From: Membranipora membranacea
Taxonomy: Eukaryota; Bryozoa; Gymnolaemata; Cheilostomatida; Membraniporidae
Length of the DNA stretch: 64,000 nt
Reading direction: 5' to 3'
Assembly: GCA_914767715.1 (NCBI GenBank)
Contig: OU612072.1
Coordinates: forward strand, 18,910,001-18,974,000
The notes under the pieces were generated by a model. The model saw only the letters and a program-made list of their open reading frames with translations, did no database searches and was not told the DNA's origin. This document shows, piece by piece, positions 1-13,300 of the stretch (positions are counted from its first letter, which is position 1; every line of letters starts with the position of its first letter). Made by a program: the position numbers and the translations under genes.

Positions 1-335
1 AAACTCGCTCTAATTCCTGTTCTATTTATCGTAGGATCTTGATATTCGGGACTTAGAATGAGGCCAATGAGGCCATCAACTGGTCAGAGTTTGAAAGAAT
101 TCCGATGGCTATTTCAAATTTGAGCCTGCCGTTTGGCATGTTTTTTTATGACAAAAGTGGCCCAGGTTAAAAAGGTTGCTGACGCCAAACAAAGAGGAGC
201 AGTCCCGAACAGGTTTCAGTTTCAAAGTCAGCATGAAATTGCCTACGTTATAGAGTAGGTTAGAAGGAAATCTCTTTTTTAAACTGGCCATAAAGAAAAA
301 CCAAGGGTCCCCCCTTTGTTACTTTATTAAATTTT
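1..335. repeat. First monomer of the window
   Basis: This is a complete 335-bp unit with GGACTTAG, AACAGGTTTC and GAGTAGGTTAG. It has private changes (GGCCATAAAG, TTTATTAAATT) not seen in neighbours. It precedes the four-monomer HOR at 336. Confidence 0.85.
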
Positions 336-1669
336 AAACTCGCTCTAATTCCTGTTCTATTTATCGTAGGATCTTGATATTCGGGATTTTGAATGAAGCC
401 AATGAGGCCATCAGCTTGTCAGGGTTTGAAAGAATTCCGATGGCTATTTCAAATTTGAACCTGCCGTTTGGCATGTTTTTTATGACAAAAGTGCCCCTCG
501 TTAAAAACGTTGCTGACGCCAAACTAAGAGGAGCAGTCCCGAACGGGTTTCAGTTTCAAAGTCAGCATGAAATTGCCTACGTTATAGAGTAGGTTAGAAG
601 GAAATCTATTTTTTAAACTGGCCGTAAAAAAAACCAAGAGTCCCCCCTTTGTTACTTTTTTAAATTTTAAACTCGCTCTAATTCCTGTTCTATTTATCGT
701 AGGATCTTGATATTCGGGTTTTGAATGAGGCCAATGAGGCCATCAGCGGGTCAGAGTTTGAAAGAATTCCGATGGCTATTTCAAATTTGAGCCAGCCGTT
801 TGGCATGTTATTTTATGACAAAAGTGGCCCTCGTTAAAAACAGTGCTGACGCCAAACTAAGAGCAGCAGTCCCGAACGGGTTTCAGTTTCAAAGTCAGCA
901 TGAAATTGCCTACGTTATAGAGTAGGTAAGAAGGAAATCTATTTTTTAAACTGGCCGTAAAAAAAACCACGGGTCCCCCCTTTGTTACTTTTTTAAATTT
1001 TAAACTCACTCTAATTCCTGATCTATATATCGTAGAATCTTGATATTCGGGATTTTGAATGAGGCCAATGAGGCCATCAGCGGGTCAGAGTTTGAAATAA
1101 TTCCCATAGCTATTTCAAATTTGAGCCTGCTGTTTGGCATGTTTTTTTATGAAAAAAGTGGCCCTCGTTAAAAACGTTGCTGACGCCAAACAAAGAGGAG
1201 CAGTCCCGAACGGGTTTCAGTTTCAAAGTCAGCATGATATTGCCTACGTTATAGAGTATGTTAGAAGGAAATCAATTTTTTAAACTGGCCGTAAAAAAAA
1301 CTAAGGGTCCCCCCTTTGTTACTTTTTTAAATTTTAAACTCGCTCTAATTCCTGTTCTTTTTATCGTAGGATCTTGATATTCGGGATTTTGAATAAGGCC
1401 AATGAGGCCATCAACTGGTCAGAGTTTGAAAGAATTCCGATGGCTATTTAAAGTTTGAGCTTGCCGTTTGGCATGTTTTTTTATGACAAAAGTGGCCCTC
1501 GTTAAAAACGTTGCTAACGCCAAACTAAGAGGAGCAGGCCCGAACGGGTTTCAGTTTTAAAGTCAGCATGAAATTGCCTACGTTATAGAGCAGGTTAGAA
1601 GGAAATCTATTTTTTAAACTGGCCGTAAAAAAAACCAAGGGTCCCCCCTTTGTTACTTTTTTAAATTTT
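336..1669. repeat. Four-monomer HOR, first copy (1334 bp)
   Basis: Units start at 336, 669, 1002 and 1336. Diagnostic marks are CAGCTTGTCAG and GTGCCCCTCG in the first, GCCAGCCG and AAACAGTGCTG in the second, CACTCTAATTCCTGATC in the third, and GAATAAGGCC in the fourth. The first three marks recur in the same order 1334 bp later. These monomers share CCTCGTTAAAAAC, which is rare elsewhere, so this zone is a separate lineage. Confidence 0.9.
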
Positions 1670-2669
1670 AAACTCGCTCTAATTCCTGTTCTATTTATCG
1701 TAGGATCTTGATATTCGGGATTTTGAATGAAGCCAATGAGGCCATCAGCTTGTCAGAGTTTGAAAGAATTCCGATGGCTATTTCAAATTTGAACCTGCCG
1801 TTCGGCATGTTTTTTATGACAAAAGTGCCCCTCGTTAAAAACGTTGCTGACGCCAAACTAAGAGGAGCAGTCCCGAACGGGTTTCAGTTTCAAAGTCAGC
1901 ATGAAATTGCCTACGTTATAGAGTAGGTTAGAAGGAAATCTATTTTTTAAACTGGCCGTAAAAAAAACCAAGAGTCCCCCCTTTGTTACTTTTTTAAATT
2001 TTAAACTCGCTCTAATTCCTGTTCTATTTATCGTAGGATCTTGATATTCGGGTTTTGAATGAGGCCAATGAGGCCATCAGCGGGTCAGAGTTTGAAAGAA
2101 TTCCGATGGCTATTTCAAATTTGAGCCAGCCGTTTGGCATGTTATTTTATGACAAAAGTGGCCCTCGTTAAAAACAGTGCTGACGCCAAACTAAGAGCAG
2201 CAGTCCCGAACGGGTTTCAGTTTCAAAGTCAGCATGAAATTGCCTACGTTATAGAGTAGGTAAGAAGGAAATCTATTTTTTAAACTGGCCGTAAAAAAAA
2301 CCACGGGTCCCCCCTTTGTTACTTTTTTAAATTTTAAACTCACTCTAATTCCTGATCTATATATCGTAGAATCTTGATATTCGGGATTTTGAATGAGGCC
2401 AATGAGGCCATCAGCGGGTCAGAGTTTGAAATAATTCCCATGGCTATTTCAAATTTGAGCCTGCTGTTTGGCATGTTTTTTTATGACAAAAGTGGCCCTC
2501 GTTAAAAACGTTGCTGACGCCAAACTAAGAGGAGCAGTCCCGAACGGGTTTCAGTTTCAAAGTCAGCATGAAATTGCCTACGTTATAGAGTAGGTTAGAA
2601 GGAAATCTATTTTTTTAACTGGCCGTAAAAAAAACCAAGGGTCCCCCCTTTGTTACTTTTAAAAATTTT
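1670..2669. repeat. Four-monomer HOR, second copy, three units
   Basis: Units at 1670, 2003 and 2336 repeat the first three units of the copy at 336. The first differs at about two positions, the second appears identical, and the third differs at several positions in its right part. The fourth unit is replaced by an ordinary monomer, so the duplication ended or recombined inside or just after the third unit. Confidence 0.88.
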
Positions 2670-4003
2670 AAACTCGCTCTAATTCCTGTTCTATTTATCG
2701 TAGGATCTTGATATTCGGGACTTAGAATGAGGCCAATGAGGCCATGAACTGGTCAGAGTTTGAAAGAATTCCGATGGCTATTTCAAATTTGAGCCTGCCG
2801 CTTGGCATGTTTTTTTATGACAAAAGTGGCCCAGGTTAAAAAGGTTGCTGACGCCAAACAAAGAGGAGCAGTCCCGAACGGGTTTCAGGTCAAAGTCAGC
2901 ATGAAATTGCCTACGTTATAGAGCAGGTTAGAAGGAAATCTATTTTTTTAACTGGCCGTAAAAAAAACCAAGGGTCCCCCCTTTGTTACTTTTAAAAATT
3001 TTAAACTCGCTCTAATTCCTGTTCTATTTATCGTAGGATCTTGATATTCGGGACTTAGAATGAGGCCAATGAGGCCATCAACTGGTCAGATATTGAAAGA
3101 ATTCCGATGGCTATTTCAAATTTGAGCCTGCCGTTTGGCATGTTTTTTTATGACAAAAGTGGCCCAGGTTAAAAAGGTTGCTGACGCCAAACAAAGAGGA
3201 GCAGTCCCGAACGGGTTTCAGTTTCAAAGTCAGCATGAAATTGCCTACGTTATAGAGCAGGTTAGAAGGAAATCTATTTTTTTAACTGGCCGTAAAAAAA
3301 ACCAAGGGTCCCCCCTTTGTTACTTTTTAAAATTTTAAACTCGCTCTAATTCCTGTTCTATTTATCGTAGGATCTTGATATTCGGGACTTAGAATGAGGC
3401 CAATGAGGCCATCAACTGGTCAGAGTTTGAAAGAATTCCGATGGCTATTTCAAATTTGAACCTGCCGTTTGGCATGTTTTTTTATGACAAAAGTGGCCCT
3501 CGTTAAAAAGGTTGCTGACGCCAAACAAAGAGGGGCAGTCCCGAACGGGTTTCAGTTTCAAAGTCAGCATGAAATTGCCTACGTTATAGAGCAGGTTAGA
3601 AGGAAATCTTTTTTTTAAACTTGCCGTAAAAAAAACCAAGGGTCCCCCCTTTGTTACTTTTTTGAATTTTAAACTCGCTCTAATTCCTGTTCTATTTATC
3701 GAAGGATCTTGATATTCGGGACTTAGAATGAGGCCAATAAGGCCATCAACTGGTCAGAGTTTGAAGGACTTCCGATGGCTATTTCAAATTTGACCCTGCC
3801 GTTTGGCATGTTTTTTTATGACAAAAGTGGCCGAGGTTAAAAAGGTTGCTGACGCCAAACAAAGAGGAGCTGTCCCGAACAGGTTTCAGTTTCAAAGTCA
3901 GCATGAAATTGCCTACGTTATAGACCAGGTTAGAAGGAAATGTATTTTTTAAACTGGCCGTAAAAAAAACCATGGGTCCCCCGTTGTTACTTTTTTAAAT
4001 TTT
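2670..4003. repeat. Four monomers without clear HOR order
   Basis: Units start at 2670, 3003, 3337 and 3671. The first three resemble the plain type. The unit at 3671 carries ATCGAAGG, GACCCTGCC, ATAGACCAGG and AAATGTATT and recurs at 8679. No HOR boundary other than that match was seen. Confidence 0.8.
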
Positions 4004-5338
4004 AAACTCGCTCTAATTCCTGTTCTATTTATCCTAGGATCTTGATATTCGGGATTTTGAATGAGGCCAATGAGGCCATCAACTGGTCAGAGTTTGAAAG
4101 AATACCAATTGCTATTTCAAATTTGAGCCTGCCTTTTGGCATGCTTTTTCATGACAAAAGTGGCCCTCGTTAAAAAGGTTGCTGACGCCAAACAAAGAGG
4201 GGCAGTCCCGAACGGGTTTCAGTTTCAAAGTCAGCATGAAATTGCCTACGTTATAGAGCAGGTTAGAAGGAAATCTTTTTTTTAAACTGGCAGTAAAAAA
4301 AACCAAGGGTCCCCCTTTGTTACTTTTTTAAATTTTAAACTCGCTCTAATTCCTGTTCTATTTATCGTAGGATCTTGATATTCGGGACTTAGAATGAGGC
4401 CAATGAGGCCATCAACTGGTCAGAGTTTGAAGGACTTCCGATGGCTATTTCAAATTTGAGCCTGCCGTTTGTCATGTTTTTTTATGACAAAAGTGGCCCA
4501 GGTTAAAATGGTTGCTGATGCCAAACAAAGAGGAGCAGTCCCGAACGGGTTTCAGTTTCAAAGTCAGCATGAAATTGCCTACGTTATAGAGCAGGTTAGA
4601 AGGAAATCTATTTTTTAAACTGGCAGTAAAAAAGACCAAGGGTCCGCCCTTTGTCACTTTTTTAAATTTTAAACTCGCTCTAATTCCTGTTCTATTTATT
4701 GTAGGATCTTGATATTCGGGACTTAGAATGAGGCCAATGAGGCCATCAACTGGTCAGAGTTTGAAAGAATTCCGATTACTATTTCAAATTTGAGCCTGCC
4801 GTTTGGCATGTTTTTTTATGACAAAAGTGGCCCAGGTTAAAAAGGTTGCTGATCCCAAACAAAGAGGAGCAGTCCCGAACGGGTTTCAGTTTCAAAGTCA
4901 GCATGAAATTGCCTATATTATAGAGCAGGTTAAAAGGAAATCTATTTTTTAAACTGGCCGTAAAAAAAACCAAGGGTCCCCCCTTTGTTACTTTTTTAAA
5001 TTTTAAACTCGCTCTAATTCCTGTTCTATTTATTGTAGGATCTTGATATTCGGGACTTAGAATGAGGCCAATGAGGCCATCAACTGGACAGAGTTTGAAA
5101 GAATTCCGATGGCTATTTCAAATTTGAGCCTGTCGTTTGGCATGTTTTTTAATGACAAAAGTGGCCCAGGTGAAAAAGGTTGCTGACGCCAAACAAAGAG
5201 GAGCAGTCCCGAACGGGTTTCAGTTTCAAAGTCAGCATGAAATTGCCTACGTTATAGAGCAGGTTAGAAGGAAATCTATTTTTTAAACTGGCAGTAAAAA
5301 AGACCAAGGGTCCGCCCTTTGTTACTTTTTCAAATTTG
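4004..5338. repeat. Second four-monomer HOR, copy 1
   Basis: Four marks follow in order: TTTTTCATG (4004), GTTTGTCATG (4337), GCTGATCCC (4671, with a GCTGATGCC variant in the unit before), and GCCTGTCG with CCAGGTGAAAAAGG (5005). The same order recurs at 5339 and 9012. Confidence 0.88.
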
Positions 5339-6674
5339 AAACTCGCTCTAATTCCTGTTCTATTTATTGTAGGATCTTGATATTCGGGATTTTGAATGAG
5401 GCCAATGAGGCCATCAACTGGTCAGAGTTTGAAAGAATTCCAATTGCTATTTCAAATTTGAGCCTGCCTTTTGGCATGTTTTTTCATGACAAAAGTGGCC
5501 CCCGTTAAAATGGTTGCTGACGCCAAACAAAGAGGGGCAGTCCCGAACGGGTTTCAGTTTCAAAGTCAGCATGAAATTGCCTACGTTATAGAGCAGGTTA
5601 GAAGGAAATCTTTTTTTTAAACTGGCAGTAAAGAAAACCAAGGGTCCCCCCTTTGTTATTTTTTTAAATTTTGAACTCGCTCTAATTCCTGTTCTATTTA
5701 TCGTAGGATCTTGATATTCGGGACTTAGAATGAGGCCAATGAGGCCATCAACTGGTCAGAGTTTGAAGGACTTCCGATGGCTATTTCAAATTTGAGCCTG
5801 CCGTTTGTCATGTTTTTTTATGACAAAAGTGGCCCAGGTTAAAATGGTTGCTGACGCCAAACAAAGAGGAGCAGTCCCGAACGGGTTTCAGTTTCAAAGT
5901 CAGCATGAAATTGCCTACGTTATAGAGCAGGTTAGAAGGAAATCTATTTTTTAAACTGGCAGTAAAAAAGACCAAGGGTCCGCCCTTTGTTACTTTTTTA
6001 AATTATAAACTCGCTCTAATTCCTGTTCTATTTATTGTAGGATCTTGATATTCGGGACTTAGAATGAGGCCAATGAGGCCATCAACTGGTCAGAGTTTGA
6101 AAGAATTCCGATGACTATTTCAAATTTGAGCCTGCCGTTTGGCATGTTTTTTTATGACAAAAGTGGCCCAGGTTAAAAAGGTTGCTGATCCCAAACAAAG
6201 AGGAGCAGTCCCGAACGGGTTTCAGTTTCAAAGTCAGCATGAAATTGCCTACATTATAGAGCAGGTTAAAAGGAAATCTATTTTTTAAATTGGCCGTAAA
6301 AATAACCAAGGGTCCCCGCTTTGTTACTTTTTTAAATTTTAAACTCGCTCTAATTCCTGTTCTATTTATTGTAGGATCTTGATATTCGGGACTTAGAAAG
6401 AGGCCAATGAGGCCATCAACTGGTCAGAGTTTGAAAGAATTCCGATGACTATTTCAAATTTGAGCCTGTCGTTTGGCATGTTTTTTTATGACAAAAGTGG
6501 CCCAGGTGAAAAAGGTTGCTGACGCCAAACAAAGAGGAGCAGTCCCGAACGGGTTTCAGTTTCAAAGTCAGCATGAAATTGCCTACGTTATAGAGCAGGT
6601 TAGAAGGAAATCTATTTTTTAAACTGGCAGTAAAAAAGACCAAGGGTCCGCCCTTTGTTACTCTTTTAAATTTG
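5339..6674. repeat. Second four-monomer HOR, copy 2
   Basis: Units at 5339, 5673, 6007 and 6341 repeat the mark order of 4004-5338 directly next to it, so this is a tandem HOR pair with a period near 1335 bp. Shared changes include GTCCGCCCTTTG at the ends of the second and fourth units. Confidence 0.88.
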
Positions 6675-7008
6675 AAACTCGCTCTAATTCCTGTTCTATT
6701 TATTGTAGGATCTTGATATTCGGGACATAGAATGAGGCCAATGAGGCCATCAACTGGTCAGAGTTTGAAAGAATTCCGATGACTATTTCAAATTTGAGCC
6801 TGCCGTTTGGCATGTTTTTTTATGACAAAAGTGGCCCAGGTTAAAAAGGTTGCTGATCCCAAACAAAGAGGAGCAGTCCCGAACGGGTTTCAGTTTCAAA
6901 GTCAGCATGAAATTGCCTACATTATAGAGCAGGTTAAAAGGAAATCTAGTTTTTAAACTGGCCGTAAAAAAAACCAAGGGTCCCCCCTTTGTTACTTTTT
7001 TAAATTTT
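6675..7008. repeat. Single monomer with GATCCC mark
   Basis: This copy resembles the third unit of the preceding HOR (GCTGATCCC, CTACATTATAG, GGTTAAAAGG) but comes right after the fourth. It breaks the four-unit rhythm and is a likely unequal exchange product. Confidence 0.8.
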
Positions 7009-8344
7009 AAACTCGCTCTAATTCATGTTCTATTTATCCTAGGATCTTGATATTCGGGATTTTGAATGAGGCCAATGAGGCCATCAACTGGTCAGAGTTT
7101 GAAAGACTTCCAATTGCTATTTCAAATTTGAGCCTGCCTTTTGGCATGTTTTTTCATGACAAAAGTGGCCCTCGTTTAAAAGGTTGCCGACGCCAAACAA
7201 AGAGGGGCAGTCCCGAACGGGTTTCAGTTTCTAAGTAAGCATGAAATTGCCTACGTTATAGAGCAGGTTAGAAGGAAATCTATTTTTTAAACTGGCCGTA
7301 AAAAATACCAAGGGTCCCCCCTTTGTTACTTTTTTAAATTTTAAACTCGCTCTAATTCCTGTTCTATTTATCCTAGGATCTTGATATTCGGGATTTTGAA
7401 TGAGGCCAATGAGGCCATCAACTGGTCAGAGTTTGAAAGAATTCCAATTGCTATTTCAAATTTGAGCCTGCCTTTTGGTATGTTTTTTCATGACAAAAGT
7501 GGCCCTCGTTTAAAAGGTTGCCGACGCCAAACAAAGAGGGGCAGTCCCGAACGGGTTTCAGTTTCTAAGTAAGCATGAAATTGCCTACGTTATAGAGCAG
7601 GTTAGAAGGAAATCTATTTTTTAAACTGGCCGTAAAAAAAACCAAGGGTCCCCCCTTTGTTACTTTTTTAAATTTTAAACTCGCTCTAATTCCTGTTCTA
7701 TTTATCGTAGGATCTTGATATTCGGGACTTAGAATGAGGCCAATGGGGCCATCAACTGGTCAGAGTTTGAAAGAATTCCGATGGCTATTTCAAATTTGAG
7801 CCTGCCGTTTGGCATGTTTTTTTATGACAAAAGTGGCCCAGGTTAAAATGGTTGCTGACGCCAAACAAAGAGGAGCAGTCCCGAACGGGTTTCAGTTTCA
7901 AAGTCAGCATGAAATTGCCTACGTTATAGAGCAGGTTAGAAGGAAATCTATTTTTTTAACTGGCCGTAAAAAAGACCAAGGGTCCCCCCTTTGTTACTTT
8001 AAAAAAATTTAAACTCGCTCTAATTCCTGTTCTATTTATTGTAGGACCTTGATATTCGGGACTTAGAATAAGGCCAATGAGGCCATCAACTGGTCAGAGT
8101 TTGAAAGAATTCCGATGGCTATTTCAAATTTGAGCCTGCCGTTTGGCATGTTTTTTTATGACAAAAGTGGCCCAGGTTAAAAAGATTGCTGACGCCAAAC
8201 AAAGAGGGGCAGTCCCGAACGGGTTTCAGTTTCAAAGTCAGCATGAAATTGTCTACGTTATAGAGCAGGTTAGAAGGAAATCTATTTTTTTAACTGGCCG
8301 TAAAAAAAACCAAGGGTCCCCCCTTTGTTACCTTTAAAAATTTT
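7009..8344. repeat. Third four-monomer HOR, first copy
   Basis: Units are: 7009 (GACTTCCAATTGC, TTTTTCATG, CGTTTAAAAGG, AAAAAATACC), 7343 (same but GAATTCC), 7677 (AATGGGGCC, TTAAAATGG) and 8011 (GAATAAGGCC). The first three, and the start of the fourth, recur at 20696-22030, exactly 13687 bp (41 monomers) to the right, with the rare AAAAAATACC shared. Confidence 0.88.
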
Positions 8345-8678
8345 AAACTCGCTCTAATTCCTGTTCTATTTATCGTAGGATCTTGATATTCGGGACTTAG
8401 AATGAGGCCAATGAGGCCATCAACTGGTCAGAGTTTGAAAGAATTCCGATGGCTATTTCAAATTTGAGCCTGCCGTTTGGCATGTTTTTTTATGACAAAA
8501 GTGGCCGAGGTTAAAAAGGTTGCTGACGCCAAACAAAGAGGAGCAGTCCCGAACGTGTTTCAGTTTCAAAGTCAGCATGAAATTACCTACGTTATAGAGC
8601 AGGTTAGAAGGAAATCTATTTTTTAAACTGGCCGTAAAAAAAACCAAGGGTCCCCCCTTTGTTACTTTTTTGAATTTT
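8345..8678. repeat. Single monomer with CGAACGTGTTTC mark
   Basis: The copy has GGCCGAGG, CGAACGTGTTTC and AAATTACCTACG, a combination that recurs in the units at 11015 and 14355. It sits between the HOR at 7009 and the long duplication starting at 8679. Confidence 0.8.
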
Positions 8679-10346
8679 AAACTCGCTCTAATTCCTGTTC
8701 TATTTATCGAAGGATCTTGATATTCGGGACTTAGAATGAGGCCAATGAGGCCATCAACTGGTCAGAGTTTGAAGGACTTCCGATGGCTATTTCAAATTTG
8801 ACCCTGCCGTTTGGCATGTTTTTTTATGACAAAAGTGGCCGAGGTTAAAAAGGTTGCTGGCGCCAAACAAAGAGGAGCAGTCCCGAACAGGTTTCAGTTT
8901 CAAAGTCAGCATGAAATTGCCTACGTTATAGACCAGGTTAGAAGGAAATGTATTTTTTAAACTGGCCGTAAAAAAAACCAAGGGTCCCCCGTTGTTACTT
9001 TTTTAAATTTTAAACTCGCTCTAATTCCTGTTCTATTTATCCTAGGATCTTGATATTCGGGATTTTGAATGAGGCCAATGAGGCCATCAACTGGTCAGAG
9101 TTTGGAAGAATTCCAATTGCTATTTCAAATTTGAGCCTGCCTTTTGGCATGTTTTTTCATGACAAAAGTGGCCCTCGTTAAAAAGGTTGCTGACGCCAAA
9201 CAAAGAGGGGCAGTCCCGAACGGGTTTCAGTTTCAAAGTCAGCATGAAATTGCCTACGTTATAGAGCAGGTTAGAAGGAAATCTTTTTTTTAAACTGGCA
9301 GTAAAAAAAACCAAGGGTCCCCCCTTTGTTACTTTTTTAAATTTTAAACTCGCTCTAATTCCTGTTCTATTTATCGTAGGATCTTGATATTCGGGACTTG
9401 GAATGAGGCCAATGAGGCCATCAACTGGTCAGAGTTTGAAGGACTTCCGATGGCTATTTCAAATTTGAGCCTGCCGTTTGTCATGTTTTTTTATGACAAA
9501 AGTGGCCCAGGTTAAAATGGTTGCTGACGCCAAACAAAGAGGAGCAGTCCCGAACGGGTTTCAGTTTCTAAGTCAGCATGAAATTGCCTACGTTATAGAG
9601 CAGGTTAGAAGGAAATCTATTTTTTAAACTGGCAGTAAAAAAGACCAAGGGTCCGCCCTTTGTTACTTTTTTAAATTTTAAACTCGCTCTAATTCCTGTT
9701 CTATTTATTGTAGGATCTTGATATTCGGGACTTAGAATGAGGCCAATGAGGCCATCAACTGGTCAGAGTTTGAAAGAATTCCGATGACTATTTCAAATTT
9801 GAGCCTGCCGTTTGGCATGTTTTTTTATGACAAAAGTGGCCCAGGTTAAAAAGGTTGCTGATCCCAAACAAAGAGGAGCAGTCCCGAACGGGTTTCAGTT
9901 TCAAAGTCAGCATGAAATTGCCTACATTATAGAGCAGGTTAAAGGAAATCTATTTTTCAAACTGGCCGTAAAAAAAACCAAGGGTCCCCCCTTTGTTACT
10001 TTTTTAAATTTTAAACTCGCTCTAATTCCTGTTCTATTTATTGTAGGATCTTGATATTCGGGACTTAGAATGAGGCCAATGAGGCCATCAACTGGTCAGA
10101 GTTTGAAAGAATTCCGATGGCTATTTCAAATTTGAGCCTGTCGTTTGGCATGTTTTTTTATGACAAAAGTGGCCCAGGTGAAAAAGGTTGCTGACGCCAA
10201 ACAAAGAGGAGCAGTCCCGAACACGTTTCAGTTTCAAAGTCAGCATGAAATTGCCTACGTTATAGAGCAGGTTAGAAGGAAATCTATTTTTTAAACTGGC
10301 AGTAAAAAAGACCAAGGGTCCGCCCTTTGTTACTTTTTCAAATTTG
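8679..10346. repeat. Five-monomer block duplicated from 3671-5338
   Basis: The order of marks ATCGAAGG/GACCCTGCC, TTTTTCATG, GTTTGTCATG, GATCCC, GCCTGTCG matches 3671-5338 at a constant offset of 5008 bp (15 monomers). Units 9012-10346 are therefore a third copy of the second four-monomer HOR. A one-base loss in the GGTTAAAGG stretch near 9940 distinguishes this copy. Confidence 0.87.
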
Positions 10347-13300
10347 AAACTCGCTCTAATTCCTGTTCTATTTATTGTAGGATCTTGATATTCGGGACTT
10401 AGAATGAGGCCAATGAGGCCATCAACTGGTCAGAGTTTGAAAGAATTCCGATGACTATTTCAAATTTGAGCCTGCCGTTTGGCATGTTTTTTTATGACAA
10501 AAGTGGCCCAGGTGAAAAAGGTTGCTGACGCCAAACAAAGAGGAGCAGTCCCGAACGGGTTTCAGTTTCAAAGTCCGCATGAAATTGCCTACGTTATAGA
10601 GCAGGTTAAAAGGAAATCTATTTTTTAAACTGGCCGTAAAAAAAACCAAGGGTCCCCCCTTTGTTACTTTTTAAAATTTTAAACTCGCTCTAATTCCTGT
10701 TCTATTTATCGTAGGATCTTGATATTCGGGACTTAGAATGAGGCCAATGAGGCCATCAAATGGTCAGAGTTTGAGAGAATTCCGATGGCTATTTCAAATT
10801 TGAGCCTCCCGTTTGGCATGTTTTTTTATGACAAAAGTGGCCCTCGTTAAAAAGGTTGCTGGCGCCAAACAAAGAGGAGAAGTCCCGAACGGGTTTCTGT
10901 TTCAAAGTCAGCATGAAATTGCCTACGTTATAGAGCAGGTTAGAAGAAAATCTATTTTTTAAACTGGCCGTAAAAAAGACCAAGGGTCCCCCCTTTGTTA
11001 CTTTTTTAAATTTTAAACTCGCTCTAATTCCTGTTCTATTTATTGTAGGATCTTGATATTCGGGACTTAGAATGAGGCCAATGAGGCCATCAACTGGTCA
11101 GAGTTTGAAAGAATTCTGATGGCTATTCCAAATTTGACCCTGCCGTTCGGTATGTTTTTTTATGACAAAAGTGGCCGAGGTTAAAAAGGTTGCTGACGCC
11201 AAACAAAGAGGAGCAGTCCCGAACGTGTTTCAGTTTCAAAGTCAGCATGAAATTACCTACGTTATAGAGCAGGTTAGAAGGAAATCTATTTTTTAAACTG
11301 GCCGTAAAAAAAACCAAGGGTCCCCCCTTTGTTACTTTTTTGAATTTTAAACTCGCTCTAATTCCTGTTCTATTTATCAGAGGATCTTGATATTCGGGAC
11401 TTAGAATGAGGCCAATGAGGCCATCAACTGGTCAGAGTTTGAAAGAATTCTGATGGCTATTTCAAATTTGACCCTGCCGTTTGGCATGTTTTTTTATGAC
11501 AAAAGTGGCCGAGGTTAAAAAGGTTGCTGACGCCAAACAAAGAGGAGCAGTCCCGAACGGGTTTCAGTTTCAAAGTCAGCATGAAATTGCCTACGTTATA
11601 GACCAGGTTAGAAGGAAATGTATTTTTTAAACTGGCCGTAAAAAAAACCAAGGGTCCCCCCTTTGTTACTTTTTTAAATTTTAAACTCGCTCTAATTCCT
11701 GTTCTAATTATCCTAGGATCTTGATATTCGGGATTTTGAATGAGGCCAATGAGGCCATCAATTGGTCAGAGTTTAAAAGAATTCCAATTGCTATTTCAAA
11801 TTTGAGCCTGCCTTTTGGCATGTTTTTTCATGACAAAAGTGGCCCTCGTTTAAAAGGTTGCCGACGCCAAACAAAGAGGGGCAGTCCCGAACGGGTTTCA
11901 GTTTCTAAGTAAGCATGAAATTGCCTACGTTATAGACCAGGTTAGAAGGAAGTCTATTTTTTAAACTGGCCGTAAAAAAAACCAAGGGTCCCCCCTTTGT
12001 TACTTTTTTAAATTTTAAACTCGCTCTAATTCCTGTTCTATTTATCGTAGGATCTTGATATTCGGGACTTAGAATGAGGCCAATGGGGCCATCAACGGGT
12101 CAGAGTTTGAAAGAATTCCGATGGCTATTTCAAATTTGAGCCTGCCGTTTGGCATGTTTTTTTATGACAAAAGTGGCCCAGGTTAAAAAGATTGCTGACG
12201 CCAAACAAAGAGGGGCAGTCCCGAACGGGTTTCAGTTTCAAAGTCAGCATGAAATTGTCTACGCTATAGAGCAGGTTAGAAGGAAATCTATTTTTTTAAC
12301 TGGCCGTAAAAAAAACCAAGGGTCCCCCCTTTGTTACCTTTAAAAATTTTAAACTCGCTCTAATTCCTGTTCTATTTATCGTAGGATCTTGATATTCGGG
12401 ACTTAGAATGAGGCCAATGAGGCCATCAACTGGTCAGAGTTTGAAAGAATTCCGATGGCTATTTCAAATTTGAGCCTGCCGTTTGGCATGTTTTTTTATG
12501 ACAAAAGTGGCCCAGGTTAAAAAGGTTGCTGACGCCAAACAAAGAGGAGCAGTCTTGAACGGGTTTCAGTTTCAAAGTCAGCATGAAATTGCCTACGTTA
12601 TAGAGCAGGTTAGAAGGAAATCTATTTTTTAAACTGGCCGTAAAAAAAACCAAGGGTCCCCCCTTTGTTACTTTTTTGAATTTTAAACTCGCTCTAATTC
12701 CTGTTCTATTTATCAGAGGATCTTGATATTCGGGACTTAGAATGAGGCCAATGAGGCCATCAACTGGTCAGAGTTTGAAAGAATTCTGATGGCTATTTCA
12801 AATTTGACCCTGCCGTTTGGCATGTTTTTTTATGACAAAAGTGGCCGAGGTTAAAAAGGTTGCTGACGCCAAACAAAGAGGAGCAGTCCCGAACGGGTTT
12901 CAGTTTCAAAGTCAGCATGAAATTGCCTACGTTATAGACCAGGTTAGAAGGAAATGTATTTTTTAAACTGGCCGTAAAAAAAACCAAGGGTCCCCCCTTT
13001 GTTACTTTTTTAAATTTTAAACTCGCTCTAATTCCTGTTCTATTTATCCTAGGATCTTGATATTCGGGATTTTGAATGAGGCCAATGAGGCCATCAATTG
13101 GTCAGAGTTTAAAAGAATTCCAATTGCTATTTAAAATTTGAGCCTGCCTTTTGGCATGTTTTTTCATGACAAAAGTGGCCCTCGTTTAAAAGGTTGCCGA
13201 CGCCAAACAAAGAGGGGCAGTCCCGAACGGGTTTCAGTTTCTAAGTAAGCATGAAATTGCCTACGTTATAGAGCAGGTTAGAAGGAAATCTATTTTTTAA

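Noticed and set aside
374-1926. Two identical small genes 1334 bp apart
   Set aside because: They are the same unit of a four-monomer HOR; the frame is open because of a one-base shorter T run, and it opens at TTG.
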